A program made the translations under genes and the position numbers. From NCBI GenBank assembly GCA_963836265.1, contig CAWIIO010000003.1:186001-250000 (forward strand): DNA of 64,000 bases. The letters are read 5' to 3'. The notes below the pieces were generated by a model. That model was not told the origin of the DNA. It did no database searches and saw only the letters and a list, made by a program, of their open reading frames with translations. This document shows, piece after piece, positions 1 to 9,189 of the stretch; position 1 is the stretch's first letter, and each line of letters begins with the position of its first letter. The stretch comes from CAIWHR01 sp963836265 (GTDB taxonomy: Bacteria; Pseudomonadota; Gammaproteobacteria; Burkholderiales; Casimicrobiaceae).

Positions 1-527
1 AGGACCACCGCGGCGTCGATTTCGACGGGAAATTCCCCAAGCGCGTCGTCGAGCGCGTCGCCGAAGCGGGCGCGGGGAACCCTGTCGTTGACGATGACGT
101 GCGGCATCAGGCCGTGGCCCATGCCCCCGCGCTCGGGCACTCGTTCCGCGGCCCGTTGCAGCGCGACGGTCGGCGCCGATTGCGGGGGCGCCACGGGTTG
201 CGCGACGCTGAACTTGGCCGCTGACACGGCCTGCACCGCGGCGTTGCGCGGTTCCGTTTCGGCGGCGACGCGCGGCGGCGAAAGGGCGAGCTCGAGTGGG
301 CGGTCGATTCGGGCCGACCACGAGAAAGCTCCGGAGCGCGCTCCGCCGATCGCATCGCCGAACGCTGCGAGCGTCGTCAGATGGACGAGGACCGAAACCG
401 CCAGCGCCGCGCCGAATCTGGCGCCGGACGGATCGCGGGCCGCGTGCTCCGACGCTTCAGGAAGGGTGAGGCTGATCCGCAAGGGCAGGCACGCGTTGTC
501 GACGGGCGACGGCTGCGAAAGCCGCAT
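1..527 (-). CDS. TonB-like membrane-anchored protein, 3' end outside window
   Basis: The minus-strand frame is open from an ATG at 527 to the window edge (175 codons, no stop), so the C-terminus is missing. The first ~36 residues are polar. A hydrophobic stretch then contains AALAVSVLVHLTTLAAF, and a Pro/Ala/Gln-rich region follows (VAQPVAPPQSAPTV). A short membrane anchor followed by a Pro-rich periplasmic linker is the layout of TonB-type energy transducers. The recognisable TonB C-terminal domain would lie beyond the window, so the family is an inference. An in-frame ATG at 584 is an alternative start; neither start has a clear Shine-Dalgarno site. The gene follows pilY1 on the same strand by about 100 nt and may belong to the pilus transcript. 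Confidence 0.55.
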   Translation of the reverse strand, partial: MRLSQPSPVDNACLPLRISLTLPEASEHAARDPSGARFGAALAVSVLVHLTTLAAFGDAIGGARSGAFSWSARIDRPLELALSPPRVAAETEPRNAAVQAVSAAKFSVAQPVAPPQSAPTVALQRAAERVPERGGMGHGLMPHVIVNDRVPRARFGDALDDALGEFPVEIDAAVV

Positions 528-626
528 CGACGGCGGATCGCAGTCCCGAACTGTCGCGGCGGGCAGAATCGCCCGCCGCAGCATTCCAGCGCCGGGGCAA
601 TGGTTGTCAGGTTCCGGCGGTGAGCG

Positions 627-3600
627 TCATTCCCCAGTCAACAAGCGCCACGAGAAGCGATTCCTGCTGCCGAATCCCGGATTCTTGAACTGGATCGGTT
701 TCGTGCTCGCTCGCGTCTCGTGGGTGAGCAGGCCGCCGAGCGTGACCTCGCCCGTCACCGGATCCGTCAACCCGACGACCTGCATGCCGACGCCGCCCTT
801 GGCGTCGAACGAGAACCAGCCGTTGAGGGGATCGTTGATCAGCGACTCGGCGGTCGTGAATTCGCGCGCGTAGATGTCCGCGGGCAACGCGATGATGCAC
901 GGGTCGCTTTGCACCTGGGTCCCGACGTAGGTGACGGCGTTCGCGTCGGCTTCGACGTCGAAGACGATGCGCTCGGCGTTGGCGCCGGTCGGAAGGTCGT
1001 GGAACCAGCCGAAAGCCGCGGTGCCGGCGAGCTTGGCCCCGCCCGCCGGAACGGGAGTCAACTGGCCGCGCAGAATCGGGAGGCTCGCCGCCGGCAGCGG
1101 GGTGGCCAGCGAGCCATCCCGGATCGCGTACATCGTTTGCTGCTGCGCCGGGAACGGCGTCGTGAGGTCCGATGGATCGAGCAGGCGGCCCGTGCCGATG
1201 AAGACATACCGGTCGACGCCGTTGTTGAGGTCGATCTCGATCTGCGGGGCCGTCGTGACCGGCTGTGGGGCGACCCCGTCGTCCAGGATCGCGAACTTGT
1301 TGACCGTCCAGTTCGCCGGATTCGGGTCGTTGATGTCGAACCTCCACAAATTTCCACAGAGATCGCCGCCGTAGACCTGCTCGACGAACTGGTTGTGGTA
1401 GTCCTTGGTGAAGCCGTTGATCTGCGCGAGGCCGCTCGTCTGCGTGGAGCCGTCCGGTCCGGTGCAGGAAACCGCGCCGGTGCTGAGATACGGCTTCGCC
1501 GCGAAGGGCTTTCCGGTGACCGGGTTAAGGAAGTAGATTCGGCCCTCGCCGGAGACGTTGTTGTAGCCGGAGGTCACGATCACCGTCCAGCCGAACGCGT
1601 AGGTCTTCGCGATGACCGGCCGGCCATACGTGTATTGCCAGTCCGGGTCGTGGTATTCCCATAGCAGCTTGGCGGCGGCAGCCGATTCGTCGGCGACGTT
1701 GGGATCGGTGAGGTCGAGCGCATAGTAGCTGTCGCCGCCCTTGCCCATCCCGCCGACGACGATCGTGTGCCAGTCGGATGCGCCGCCCTTGACGCCGGCG
1801 CTGTTGAAATCGATGTTCGCGGTTCGCGGCGAAGAATCGACGTAGAAGTGGTGCTTGTAGATCGGCACCCCGCCATCCTGGAACGTCAGCGCCTGCAGGC
1901 CCGTTGGCTTGCCCGAGGCGTCCACCGCCGCGCGGAAGAGCGAGCTTGGGACGTAGCCGAAAGCTTCATGGCCGTCGTTCACGTCGAACACGTGGACCAT
2001 GCCGTCGTTGGCCGCGGCGACGATCTGGTCCGGGCGCGCGGCCTGCAGCGCCTGGAACGCGGAGAACCCCGGGTCGTTGCCGTCGTAGAAGATCGCCTTG
2101 ATCGGGGCCGTGACGACCAGCGGTTGCGCATTGCTGATGTCGCCCAGCGGTCCGTACCGCTTGCGGAACTGGCCGATCTTCGTGCCTTCGATCACCGTCG
2201 GCACCGCCGTGACCGGAGGGTTGACCACGTTGCCGCCGCGGAGGTAGGCGACCATCTTCTTCTGCGTCGTCGGATTTCCGCTCAGCGTATTGAGCTGCGC
2301 GTTCGACAGCACGCTCACCATGCTCCCGGCGGCGGTGGCGCGGAATGCGACCTTGGTCGCCCCGTTCCAGCTCACGATGCGGCGGTGGGCTTCGTCCATC
2401 CACGGCTCGGGCACGCCCGTCTTGAGGGGATCGATCTGGTCCTTCACCGCGGTGGCGGCCGACCACAACTGCGCGAGCTCATTGCCGTTGGTGGGGTCGA
2501 TCTGCACCTTCAGCAGGTCGCCGGCCCAGCCCTGCTCGATCGTCGCTTCGTAGATGATGTTGTTGGTCGCGCTCAGGACCTGTCCCGAGAACGCCGCGCC
2601 GACCCGCGTCTTGGGCTGGTTGGCGATGCCGGCGAGGATGCCCGAGAGGCCCATCTGGACCTCGATCGGCGAGGTCGCGTAGACGAACGTGCCGCGCGCC
2701 ATGGCGGTGGCATGCCACAGGTCGTCCACCGCGACGGCGCCCTTGTTGCTTGGCGGATTGAGCGGATTGTTCGGCGCCGTCAGGTCCGGCCAGGTCAGCG
2801 CCCCGCCGGTAAGTCCCGCCATCGTCGTCACCTGGTCCGCGGCGTCGAGCGTGCCGGCGGAGCCGAAGGAGATCGCCGAGAACTGGACGTGCTGCCACCA
2901 CGCGACGTCCTTCGCGGGATCGAGGTCCTGGGGCGTCTTGCCCGACCAGTTCGGCACATCGTCTTTGAGCGCCGGACGCAAATCGCGCGCCCAGTAATAG
3001 GTGCCGATGTCGGACAGCGTGTCGGATACGGCGGGCGCGCCCTGCATGAACGGCTTCGGCCAGGCGGGGACGCGGAGGTCCGGCAGCACCTTGTCGGGGT
3101 CGCCGGGAACGTCGGCAGGGAGAGTTCCCGGGATGTTCTGGTCCTGGTCGCCGGCAACCGTGGGCAGCGCGACCTGGTTCGTGAAGCCATCGGTGAACAG
3201 GATGTGGTAGTTGCTCTGGCAGCTAATCAGCTGGCCGTTCGACGGGTTCGTGGAGATCGGATCCTGCGCGCCGGCCGGCAGCGGATTCACGCTTGCCGGA
3301 AGGCCGCCCGCCCCGCCGGTCTCGAACAGGTTGCCGATCCGCAGCATCGCGGACAGCGTCGGTGTCTTGTTGGTGGTGACCGTCGGAACCGCGAACAGTC
3401 CGTTCGCGAACGGCGGGTTCAGCCCGCCCCACCACGATGTCCTTTGCGCGAGGTCGAAATCGTTCACGTCGACCCACTGCGGAGCCAGACCGTTTCCGAT
3501 TGGAAGGGGCTCGGTCCCCAGCGTGTGGAAGCCGACGCGGTAGGTGTCGTCGAGCAGGTCGAACGCCAGCGCCGAGGTCGTCTTCGCGGCGAGCATGCGC

Positions 3601-5612
3601 AACCGATAGTACGCATACCAGTTCGCGTAGTTGACGATCTCCTGCGCATACGTGCGCGTCGCCGGCAGCTGGGTGGCCTGGTCGATGTAGTCGTAGTTGC
3701 CCCCGTTCCAGCCCGGCCGCAGCGGGATTCGATGGAACTGGCCGTATTGGACGTTCTGGTATTGCGTCAGGTCGTTCGGATGCGGCAGTCCGCCGGCGGT
3801 GGTGCACACGCCGGTGCCGAAACCCCTCCATTGGCCGTTCACGGTGCCGTCGACGTTGTCGCAGAACTGGACGGAATCGATCGTGTAATAGTGGCGCGGG
3901 ATGGAGACCGTCGTGCCGATCGTCGGGCAGCCGGCCGCCGTGGCCTGGGTCGTGAACTGCCCGAGCTGTCCCGCGGCGGCGTTGGCCGGATAGACGTCGC
4001 CGATGTTCGTCCGCGGGTAGGTAAACGGGCCGCCTGCTACCGGGACGCCGCTCACCGCATAGACCTGGTTGTTGTGTCGACACGCCAATCCCAGGCCGGA
4101 TCCGCCAGGTACGGAGGGGTCGGAATCCTGCAGCAGCGTCGTGCCAGGCGGGTTGGAGACGTTGCTGTAGACGCCGGCGACCGGATCCCACGTGAAGGCG
4201 TTGCAGGCTGCGCTGGCCGCGGGCCCACCGTAGATCGGGACGCCGGCGCTGCAGCCATTCGGCGCCTGCGGCTGGTCGGGGCAGGCGGGGTCCGCGCCCG
4301 GAATGCCGAACGGTCCGTTGCACGCTGCGCCCGTAATGCTGCAGCTGCCCGGCGGGACCGGCGTGGTATCCGAATTGCACGAGCAGGGGAGGCACTCCGG
4401 CGCGGAACCGGTGCCGTAGGGGCCGCAATAGAGCGGGTTGCCGCCGACGCCGCAGCCCGCGGGTGTGTAATTGCGCAGCGCAGGGTTCGGATTGCACACC
4501 TTGGCTTTCTGATTGCATTTCTGCTGGATCACCGGGCACGGCAGACCACCGCACGTCGGCGTGCCTCCGAGGGTACAACCGACGATCGTGCCATTGGGCG
4601 GCCAGTACGGCGAGGTCTTGTCGCAATACAGTATCTTGTTGCCGAGCTGGCGGTAGAAGTACTGCGTCCCGTTCGCGCCGGAGGTCAGCTGGTACGGGTA
4701 GTTGTAATCCTCCTGAACCGCCGGCGCGCCCGACGCGGCAGACGCGTCGTACTTGGTGCCGTTGATCCGGCACCACGCGCCGGTGCCGGCCGCGTACTCG
4801 CCGTTGACATCGCCGACATCGGTGATCGCGAGATTGACGCCGGCCGTGACCGGCCAGTCGGTGTTGCAATAGAGCGGCACGGCCACCTTGACGCTCAGGT
4901 TCACCTGACTCGCGGGCGATGTGAACGGATCCGTCTGGACCTTGGCCAGGTTGATCTGGTTGCCGTTGATGTCGGTGTCGACCCCGATCGTATGGGTGAG
5001 CGGCTTGCCGTCGGCTTTCACCGGCGGCGTGTAGTTGACGTTCGGGTCGTACATCAGGCGGTTGAAGTCCGCCGCGTAAAAGGGCGGCGACGTGAACGTG
5101 TTGACGGCCCCGGCGCTGCACGCGGCCGTCCAGTTTCCGCCGCGGCAATAGGGCGTCCCGACGGCGTACCTGAGAGCTCCGGTGGCCGGCGTCGTCGGGG
5201 CGCCGACGATCGTGAACGTGAAATGCGTGGCGTCGATCACCGTGATCGGGAACTGGCCGTTGTATTCGGGCTGGTTCGCGCCGGAAATGACGACGTACTG
5301 GCCCGTCGAAAGGGCCGCGGTCGAGGCCACCTGGGCCGTCGCCGTCGTCCCGACACGGGTGATCTTGGTGACGGTGACCAGCGGCGCCGTGGCCAGCACC
5401 CAGTCCGGCAGGTAGCTGAACTGCATGCTCCCGGAATCGTCCAGCGTGTAGACGATGTTCGGCTTGGCGGCGACCTTCGCCGCGATCGGCACATCGGCGA
5501 GCGGAGTCGGCCCGGCATACGCCGATTCGACCAGAGGACCGAACGCCAGCGAGGCGCTCACCAGTGCGACCAGCGCGCGGCAAGCGTGACGTCGCGCATT
5601 TTTCGTGTTCAT
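627..5612 (-). CDS. pilY1: PilY1/PilC-type type IV pilus tip adhesin and assembly protein
   Basis: This is a very large secreted protein (1661 aa) at the end of a minor-pilin operon, where PilY1 normally sits. PilY1 works with the minor pilins at the pilus tip in biogenesis, adhesion and surface sensing. It has a signal peptide (ALVALVSASLAFGPLVESAYA). A VWA-like start with LDDSGSM follows around residue 60. A Cys-rich insert occupies roughly residues 350-480. The PilC-type beta-propeller lies near the C-terminus (DGMVHVFDVNDGHEAFGYVP near residue 1205, then YGGDLCGNLWRFDIND). The start at 5612 is preferred over an upstream ATG at 5636 because GGGAAGG lies 6-12 nt before it. The Cys-rich insert is longer than I would expect for a minimal PilY1 and may be lineage-specific. 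Confidence 0.93.
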   Translation of the reverse strand: MNTKNARRHACRALVALVSASLAFGPLVESAYAGPTPLADVPIAAKVAAKPNIVYTLDDSGSMQFSYLPDWVLATAPLVTVTKITRVGTTATAQVASTAALSTGQYVVISGANQPEYNGQFPITVIDATHFTFTIVGAPTTPATGALRYAVGTPYCRGGNWTAACSAGAVNTFTSPPFYAADFNRLMYDPNVNYTPPVKADGKPLTHTIGVDTDINGNQINLAKVQTDPFTSPASQVNLSVKVAVPLYCNTDWPVTAGVNLAITDVGDVNGEYAAGTGAWCRINGTKYDASAASGAPAVQEDYNYPYQLTSGANGTQYFYRQLGNKILYCDKTSPYWPPNGTIVGCTLGGTPTCGGLPCPVIQQKCNQKAKVCNPNPALRNYTPAGCGVGGNPLYCGPYGTGSAPECLPCSCNSDTTPVPPGSCSITGAACNGPFGIPGADPACPDQPQAPNGCSAGVPIYGGPAASAACNAFTWDPVAGVYSNVSNPPGTTLLQDSDPSVPGGSGLGLACRHNNQVYAVSGVPVAGGPFTYPRTNIGDVYPANAAAGQLGQFTTQATAAGCPTIGTTVSIPRHYYTIDSVQFCDNVDGTVNGQWRGFGTGVCTTAGGLPHPNDLTQYQNVQYGQFHRIPLRPGWNGGNYDYIDQATQLPATRTYAQEIVNYANWYAYYRLRMLAAKTTSALAFDLLDDTYRVGFHTLGTEPLPIGNGLAPQWVDVNDFDLAQRTSWWGGLNPPFANGLFAVPTVTTNKTPTLSAMLRIGNLFETGGAGGLPASVNPLPAGAQDPISTNPSNGQLISCQSNYHILFTDGFTNQVALPTVAGDQDQNIPGTLPADVPGDPDKVLPDLRVPAWPKPFMQGAPAVSDTLSDIGTYYWARDLRPALKDDVPNWSGKTPQDLDPAKDVAWWQHVQFSAISFGSAGTLDAADQVTTMAGLTGGALTWPDLTAPNNPLNPPSNKGAVAVDDLWHATAMARGTFVYATSPIEVQMGLSGILAGIANQPKTRVGAAFSGQVLSATNNIIYEATIEQGWAGDLLKVQIDPTNGNELAQLWSAATAVKDQIDPLKTGVPEPWMDEAHRRIVSWNGATKVAFRATAAGSMVSVLSNAQLNTLSGNPTTQKKMVAYLRGGNVVNPPVTAVPTVIEGTKIGQFRKRYGPLGDISNAQPLVVTAPIKAIFYDGNDPGFSAFQALQAARPDQIVAAANDGMVHVFDVNDGHEAFGYVPSSLFRAAVDASGKPTGLQALTFQDGGVPIYKHHFYVDSSPRTANIDFNSAGVKGGASDWHTIVVGGMGKGGDSYYALDLTDPNVADESAAAAKLLWEYHDPDWQYTYGRPVIAKTYAFGWTVIVTSGYNNVSGEGRIYFLNPVTGKPFAAKPYLSTGAVSCTGPDGSTQTSGLAQINGFTKDYHNQFVEQVYGGDLCGNLWRFDINDPNPANWTVNKFAILDDGVAPQPVTTAPQIEIDLNNGVDRYVFIGTGRLLDPSDLTTPFPAQQQTMYAIRDGSLATPLPAASLPILRGQLTPVPAGGAKLAGTAAFGWFHDLPTGANAERIVFDVEADANAVTYVGTQVQSDPCIIALPADIYAREFTTAESLINDPLNGWFSFDAKGGVGMQVVGLTDPVTGEVTLGGLLTHETRASTKPIQFKNPGFGSRNRFSWRLLTGE

Positions 5613-5643
5613 GGGAGCCTTCCCTGAGAACTGCATTTAGTTA

Positions 5644-6279
5644 TCAGTGCAGCATGGCCTGTGCGTAAGTGGCCGTATTGGTTCCGGGCAGATCGACGCG
5701 CACCGTGACCCGGTAGAGAGGAATCGGCGAAAGCTGCACGCCGCCGAGTTTCCCCGTCGTCTTCCCCTGCGACAGCTTCGGCGCCAGCTCGTCGCAATAC
5801 TGAAGCTTGGCGGCAAAGTTCAGCGGCTCGGGCACGACCACCGGGTTGTAGTTGCAGACGCGCTCGATCACCCACCGGACCTCTGCGTTGGTCGCCGGGT
5901 AGGTGTCCGCGGCGCCGAACGGATAAGCCCCGGTCATCGTCGTGTAAGTGCCGGCAACCACCGCCGGCGCGCCGTTCGGCTTTTCCCCCGCCTGGAGCTT
6001 GGCGTAATAGTTGTTTGCCGGGTTGTCGAACTCGGGGTTGAACGACTTGCTGACGTAGAGCGCGTCGACGGCTCTCTCGATCGCGCGATTGACTGCGATG
6101 ACCGATGCCTCGCGGAAGGCGAGATTTCCGGCGACCGATCCCGTCGTGTCGACGGCGCGGATGAGCGCGACGCCCGCGAGGCTCAGGACCACCATCGCGA
6201 TCAGGGCGATGAACAGGACGACGCCGCGCTGGCGGCGTGCCGGCACTGCGTGTCGTGCCAATGGACGCATGGGAATCAT
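5644..6279 (-). CDS. pilX: PilX-like minor type IV pilin
   Basis: This 211-aa protein begins with a short basic leader ending in RRQRG, followed by the hydrophobic helix VVLFIALIAMVVLSLAGVAL. That is the usual class III leader and N-terminal helix of PilX minor pilins, which often lack the Glu5 of major pilins. The remainder is a soluble pilin head (SKSFNPEFDNPANNYYAKLQ). Its ATG overlaps the pilW stop in an ATGA junction, so translation is probably coupled, and pilY1 begins 31 nt after its stop. PilX primes pilus assembly with PilV, PilW, FimT and PilY1 in the inner membrane. Confidence 0.88.
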   Translation of the reverse strand: MIPMRPLARHAVPARRQRGVVLFIALIAMVVLSLAGVALIRAVDTTGSVAGNLAFREASVIAVNRAIERAVDALYVSKSFNPEFDNPANNYYAKLQAGEKPNGAPAVVAGTYTTMTGAYPFGAADTYPATNAEVRWVIERVCNYNPVVVPEPLNFAAKLQYCDELAPKLSQGKTTGKLGGVQLSPIPLYRVTVRVDLPGTNTATYAQAMLH

Positions 6280-7481
6280 AGGCCGTCGTTGTAAATGGCG
6301 TTGATCATCGGAACGATCGTCTCGTAGGTGCGAAAGCGGTAGGCGTCGGTGAGCACGGTGTTGTCGAGGACCGTGCGGCCCTGGCAGGCGGCGTTGTGCG
6401 TCGAGCAGTCGAACAGCACCGCCGTCTGGCCGACGAGCGCAGGATCCTTGAGGTCGGGCTCGTCGCTGCGCACGACGATGCCGACGCGAATGGCCCGGAT
6501 GCGGGCGAGTGCGGGACCGGTCCACGGCGAGACGCCGGGGGCCACCGGCATGAAGTCGTCCGGCGTGTAGTTGAGGCCGTCGCCGCAGATGTTGGTCGCC
6601 GTGGCCGTCGTCCAGACGACGACGCCGTTGCCGGCGCAATCGATTCCGTATTGCGCCTTCATCAGCACGACGTTCTGGGCGATGGGGACGGCCGGGGCGG
6701 CGCCGAAAAGGTCGGTGGTCCGCAGCTGCCCGTTGACGACGTCGAAGAGCGTGTGCGTCGCGAAGGGGCCGGCCCCGCCGGTGTTGGGATCCTGACCGAG
6801 GTTGAGCAGTCGCGCGCCGTTCGCGGCGCTTCCCGGCAGATAGAGGTTGGCCGTCGCCGGCGCATAGTCGATGCCGACGATGCCGGTCGTCACGTCGCCG
6901 GTGGAATCGCCCGGAATGACCGCGGTGACGGTGGTGAGCTCGCAGTTGCCGCCCATGTCGACGGCGAGCACGAGATCGTTTACGCGGAAGCCGTTCGGGC
7001 TCTGGATGTAGAAGCGATCGCCGACCGCTGTCATCGACTTGTCGACGAATAGCATCCCCGAGACCACGCGGGGTGCCGCGCTATACGTGACGATGAGACT
7101 GTCCGACACGGTCGGGCCGCCGCCGTCGCGAATCAGCACGGGCACGGGGCGTACGGCCCGTGCGCCGGCGGCTGCAAAGAACCCCGGGGGTGTGGGCCAG
7201 GGCCAGTTCGGGCCCGCCGTCGCGCAGGTGGCAAGACTGGCGCCGGCGCCGGAGACGCCGTTACCGGCATTGCTGATTTCGCGTTTGAGCACGAACTGCG
7301 CAAAGAGCCCGGTCGTCTGCGCGTCGGCGGCGCCGACCGCAGTGCGCTTGTAGCCTTCGGCCAACGCGAACACGTTATAGATGACGAGCACGACGATCAT
7401 CCCGATCAGGATGCCGATCATCGTCTCGACGAGGCCCGCGCCTCGCTGGCGCGCGCGGGGGGATTGACCGGACTGCATCAT
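6276..7481 (-). CDS. pilW: PilW-like minor type IV pilin
   Basis: The 401-aa product starts MMQSGQSPRARQRG and continues with AGLVETMIGILIGMIVVLVI, a prepilin leader with a Gly at the processing site and Glu at +5. Its length and its position between pilV and pilX match PilW. The large C-terminal head (paired Cys residues, for example DCAGNG and CSTHNAACQG) would sit in the periplasm or at the pilus tip. The ATG at 7481 overlaps the pilV stop and its own stop overlaps the pilX ATG, so three minor-pilin genes are translationally chained. Confidence 0.88.
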   Translation of the reverse strand: MMQSGQSPRARQRGAGLVETMIGILIGMIVVLVIYNVFALAEGYKRTAVGAADAQTTGLFAQFVLKREISNAGNGVSGAGASLATCATAGPNWPWPTPPGFFAAAGARAVRPVPVLIRDGGGPTVSDSLIVTYSAAPRVVSGMLFVDKSMTAVGDRFYIQSPNGFRVNDLVLAVDMGGNCELTTVTAVIPGDSTGDVTTGIVGIDYAPATANLYLPGSAANGARLLNLGQDPNTGGAGPFATHTLFDVVNGQLRTTDLFGAAPAVPIAQNVVLMKAQYGIDCAGNGVVVWTTATATNICGDGLNYTPDDFMPVAPGVSPWTGPALARIRAIRVGIVVRSDEPDLKDPALVGQTAVLFDCSTHNAACQGRTVLDNTVLTDAYRFRTYETIVPMINAIYNDGL

Positions 7482-7960
7482 GGGTTCGACCCGACGGTGG
7501 CGACGACATCGTATTGGTGGCGCGACGTCTCGCCAGGCGGTTGCCAGAACACTTGGATCCTCACGGTCGAGCTGGTCGCGGTAATGCCGGAAGGGGTGAT
7601 CGTCACCTGGGGATCGTTGAGCGGGAGGCTCGCGCCGGGAAGTCTCTGCCCGACCCACGCCTTGAATTCGGTGTAGGCGGGACCGCCGCTGACACTGTCG
7701 AAATCGGCGTTGAGCGTGGTCCGGTCGGCCACCCACATCTGGCCGAGATAGGCGTTCGCGAGGTACGCGGCTTCGCCCCGGTACTGGGCGTCGTCGACGT
7801 TCTGGATCGCGCGCGCCTGCAGGCCGATCAGCCCGAGGATGCCGAAGGCGACGATCAGCACCGAGATCAGCGCCTCGAGCAGGAAGCTGCCGCGCTGGCG
7901 TGTCGCGCGGCGAAGTGCCGACGCGGGCTTGAGTCCGTGGAAGGTCATTCTGTTTGCCAT
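7478..7960 (-). CDS. pilV: PilV-like minor type IV pilin
   Basis: The 160-aa product has a basic leader ending RATRQRG followed by SFLLEALISVLIVAFGILGL, a typical PilV prepilin processing site and transmembrane helix. The motif GLQARAIQNVDDAQYRGEAA is also characteristic of PilV. The ATG at 7960 lies 10 nt after the upstream fimT stop; an in-frame ATG at 7948 is possible. The gene sits in the same transcript as fimT and pilW. PilV is a pilus-tip minor pilin processed by PilD. Confidence 0.88.
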   Translation of the reverse strand: MANRMTFHGLKPASALRRATRQRGSFLLEALISVLIVAFGILGLIGLQARAIQNVDDAQYRGEAAYLANAYLGQMWVADRTTLNADFDSVSGGPAYTEFKAWVGQRLPGASLPLNDPQVTITPSGITATSSTVRIQVFWQPPGETSRHQYDVVATVGSNP

Positions 7961-7970
7961 TGCGAGTCGC

Positions 7971-8507
7971 CTACGGCGGACAACCCTTCGGATCATTCGC
8001 CGGCCATTTCGGGTCGCAGATCTTGATGCCGGTGCGGTTGTTGCCGACCAGCACGTTGAGATTTCGAGCCGTTGCGACCGTGGCCGAGGCGACCTGGACC
8101 TGGGTGAGCGGCGCGCTTGCATCGGCGTTGGCCAGAGCGACGGTGCCAAGGCCGGTGAAGGTCACCGTCGTCGTGCCGGCGGGCAGAGGCGCCAGCGTCG
8201 CCCTGTCCGCGCCCTCCCTGAACGTGCCGCCCTGCAGCGGCGGCACGGGCGCGGCGACGAGCCGCGCCACCCATCCGCCCGTCCCCGGCGTCGGATCGAG
8301 CACGAATTCGACCTGGCTGTTCTGCTTGATCGCCTCGGCTTGCGCGTAGCGCATCCCGCTCGCGATCGATTCGGCGGCGTTGCGAATCTGGTTGTCGGCG
8401 ATCCAGACGGAATAGCCGGGCATCGCGAGCACGGCCAGGAGCGCCGCGATCGCGAGCGCGATCATCAGTTCGATCAGCGTGAAGCCCGACGTGCGCGACG
8501 CGAACAT
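7971..8507 (-). CDS. fimT: GspH/FimT-family pseudopilin (first copy)
   Basis: The 178-aa prepilin has a very short leader, MFASRTSG, then FTLIELMIALAIAALLAVLA, the canonical class III signal with Glu at +5. A GspH/FimT-type head follows (AAESIASGMRYAQAEAIKQN). The ATG overlaps the pilE stop as TGATG. FimT and FimU proteins are minor pilins; some FimT proteins also bind DNA during natural transformation, which is of interest because comEC lies elsewhere in this window. Whether this copy or the one at 9190 is the FimU equivalent cannot be decided from sequence alone. Confidence 0.85.
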   Translation of the reverse strand: MFASRTSGFTLIELMIALAIAALLAVLAMPGYSVWIADNQIRNAAESIASGMRYAQAEAIKQNSQVEFVLDPTPGTGGWVARLVAAPVPPLQGGTFREGADRATLAPLPAGTTTVTFTGLGTVALANADASAPLTQVQVASATVATARNLNVLVGNNRTGIKICDPKWPANDPKGCPP

Positions 8508-8962
8508 CAGCAGGAGCCGTCCTTGCGCAATGCCCAGCAGCCGACGCCGGGCGACCAACCGGCGGGACCCGTGGAGTTTTTGACATTGGCTTGGTCGACG
8601 GTATAGACGAATCCCCCCATTCCACGCGCGGCGATGCCGGTCGCTGTAATCGTGTAGGTCGTGGCAGTCGCCGGGCCGCCGCAGGTGATCGCGAAATTGT
8701 CCGACCCGCCTGCGACGGGATCGGGCACGCCGCAAGCAGCGCCGTTGAGATAGGTCCGGTTGTCCATGAAATACTTTTCCATCTGGGTCCGGAAATCTCC
8801 CAGTTTTGTGGTCGCGTCGGTAATCTTGCTGCGCGTCACGTAGTCGCTATAGGCCGGGATGGCGATCGCCGCCAGAATGGCGATGACTGCAACGGTGATC
8901 ATCAGCTCGATGAGGGTGAAGCCTGCAACGGACGGCCGTCCGGCAAAGCGCGAGATTCGCAT
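8507..8962 (-). CDS. pilE: PilE-like type IV pilin
   Basis: The 151-aa protein has the leader MRISRFAGRPSVAG followed by FTLIELMITVAVIAILAAIA, a PilD-type cleavage site with Glu +5. PAYSDYVTRSKITDATTKLG matches the PilE alpha1 helix. The C-terminal segment GVGCWALRKDGSC has two Cys that could close a D-region disulfide loop. AGGGAGTTACCG precedes the ATG, a good ribosome site. In minor-pilin operons such PilE-like proteins are usually minor pilins; the major pilin may be encoded elsewhere. A 227-nt gap upstream holds a duplicated palindromic element. Confidence 0.88.
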   Translation of the reverse strand: MRISRFAGRPSVAGFTLIELMITVAVIAILAAIAIPAYSDYVTRSKITDATTKLGDFRTQMEKYFMDNRTYLNGAACGVPDPVAGGSDNFAITCGGPATATTYTITATGIAARGMGGFVYTVDQANVKNSTGPAGWSPGVGCWALRKDGSC

Positions 8963-9017
8963 CGGTAACTCCCTGTTCCGTGAGGCTATGCTAGGTGCGG
9001 GACCGGCTGCCCGCAAT

Positions 9018-9048
9018 CGTTCCCGACCAGTGGCGGATAGTCCGGAAC
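9018..9048. repeat. 31-bp imperfect palindrome, copy A, upstream of pilE
   Basis: This element reads approximately GTTCC(C/G)GAC-N13-GTCGGGAAC, an inverted repeat with 9-bp arms. It matches the copy at 9073-9103 at about 25 of 31 positions when both are read in the same direction. It lies between pilE and the upstream fimT copy, so it could be a repressor site or an RNA structure in the 5' leader of pilE. Confidence 0.6.
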
Positions 9049-9072
9049 GGACGGTGGAAGGGCGCTCCGAGG

Positions 9073-9103
9073 CGTTTCCGACCGGTGGTGCAAAGTCGGG
9101 AAC
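9073..9103. repeat. 31-bp imperfect palindrome, copy B, upstream of pilE
   Basis: This is the second copy of the element at 9018-9048, in the same orientation and offset by 55 bp. The arms are GTTCCCGAC and GTCGGAAAC on the minus strand. The conserved arms and more variable centre suggest that the dyad, not the spacer, is under selection. Confidence 0.6.
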
Positions 9104-9189
9104 AGGCGGTCTGCGGCCTGTTTTGAACCCCGCAGGCAAGTCGCCACGGCAGCGGTGACCTGCAGCGGCAGCGGCGCATCCTGTGCAGT

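Noticed and set aside
1767..5627. A long plus-strand open frame (1286 codons) antisense to pilY1.
   Set aside because: It is a GC-rich shadow of pilY1, rich in Arg with no domain; the minus-strand protein has clear PilY1 features.
8963..9189. A sigma-54 (GG-N10-GC) promoter for pilE.
   Set aside because: The nearest GG and GC pairs have the wrong spacing (12 nt), so no sigma-54 site is claimed.
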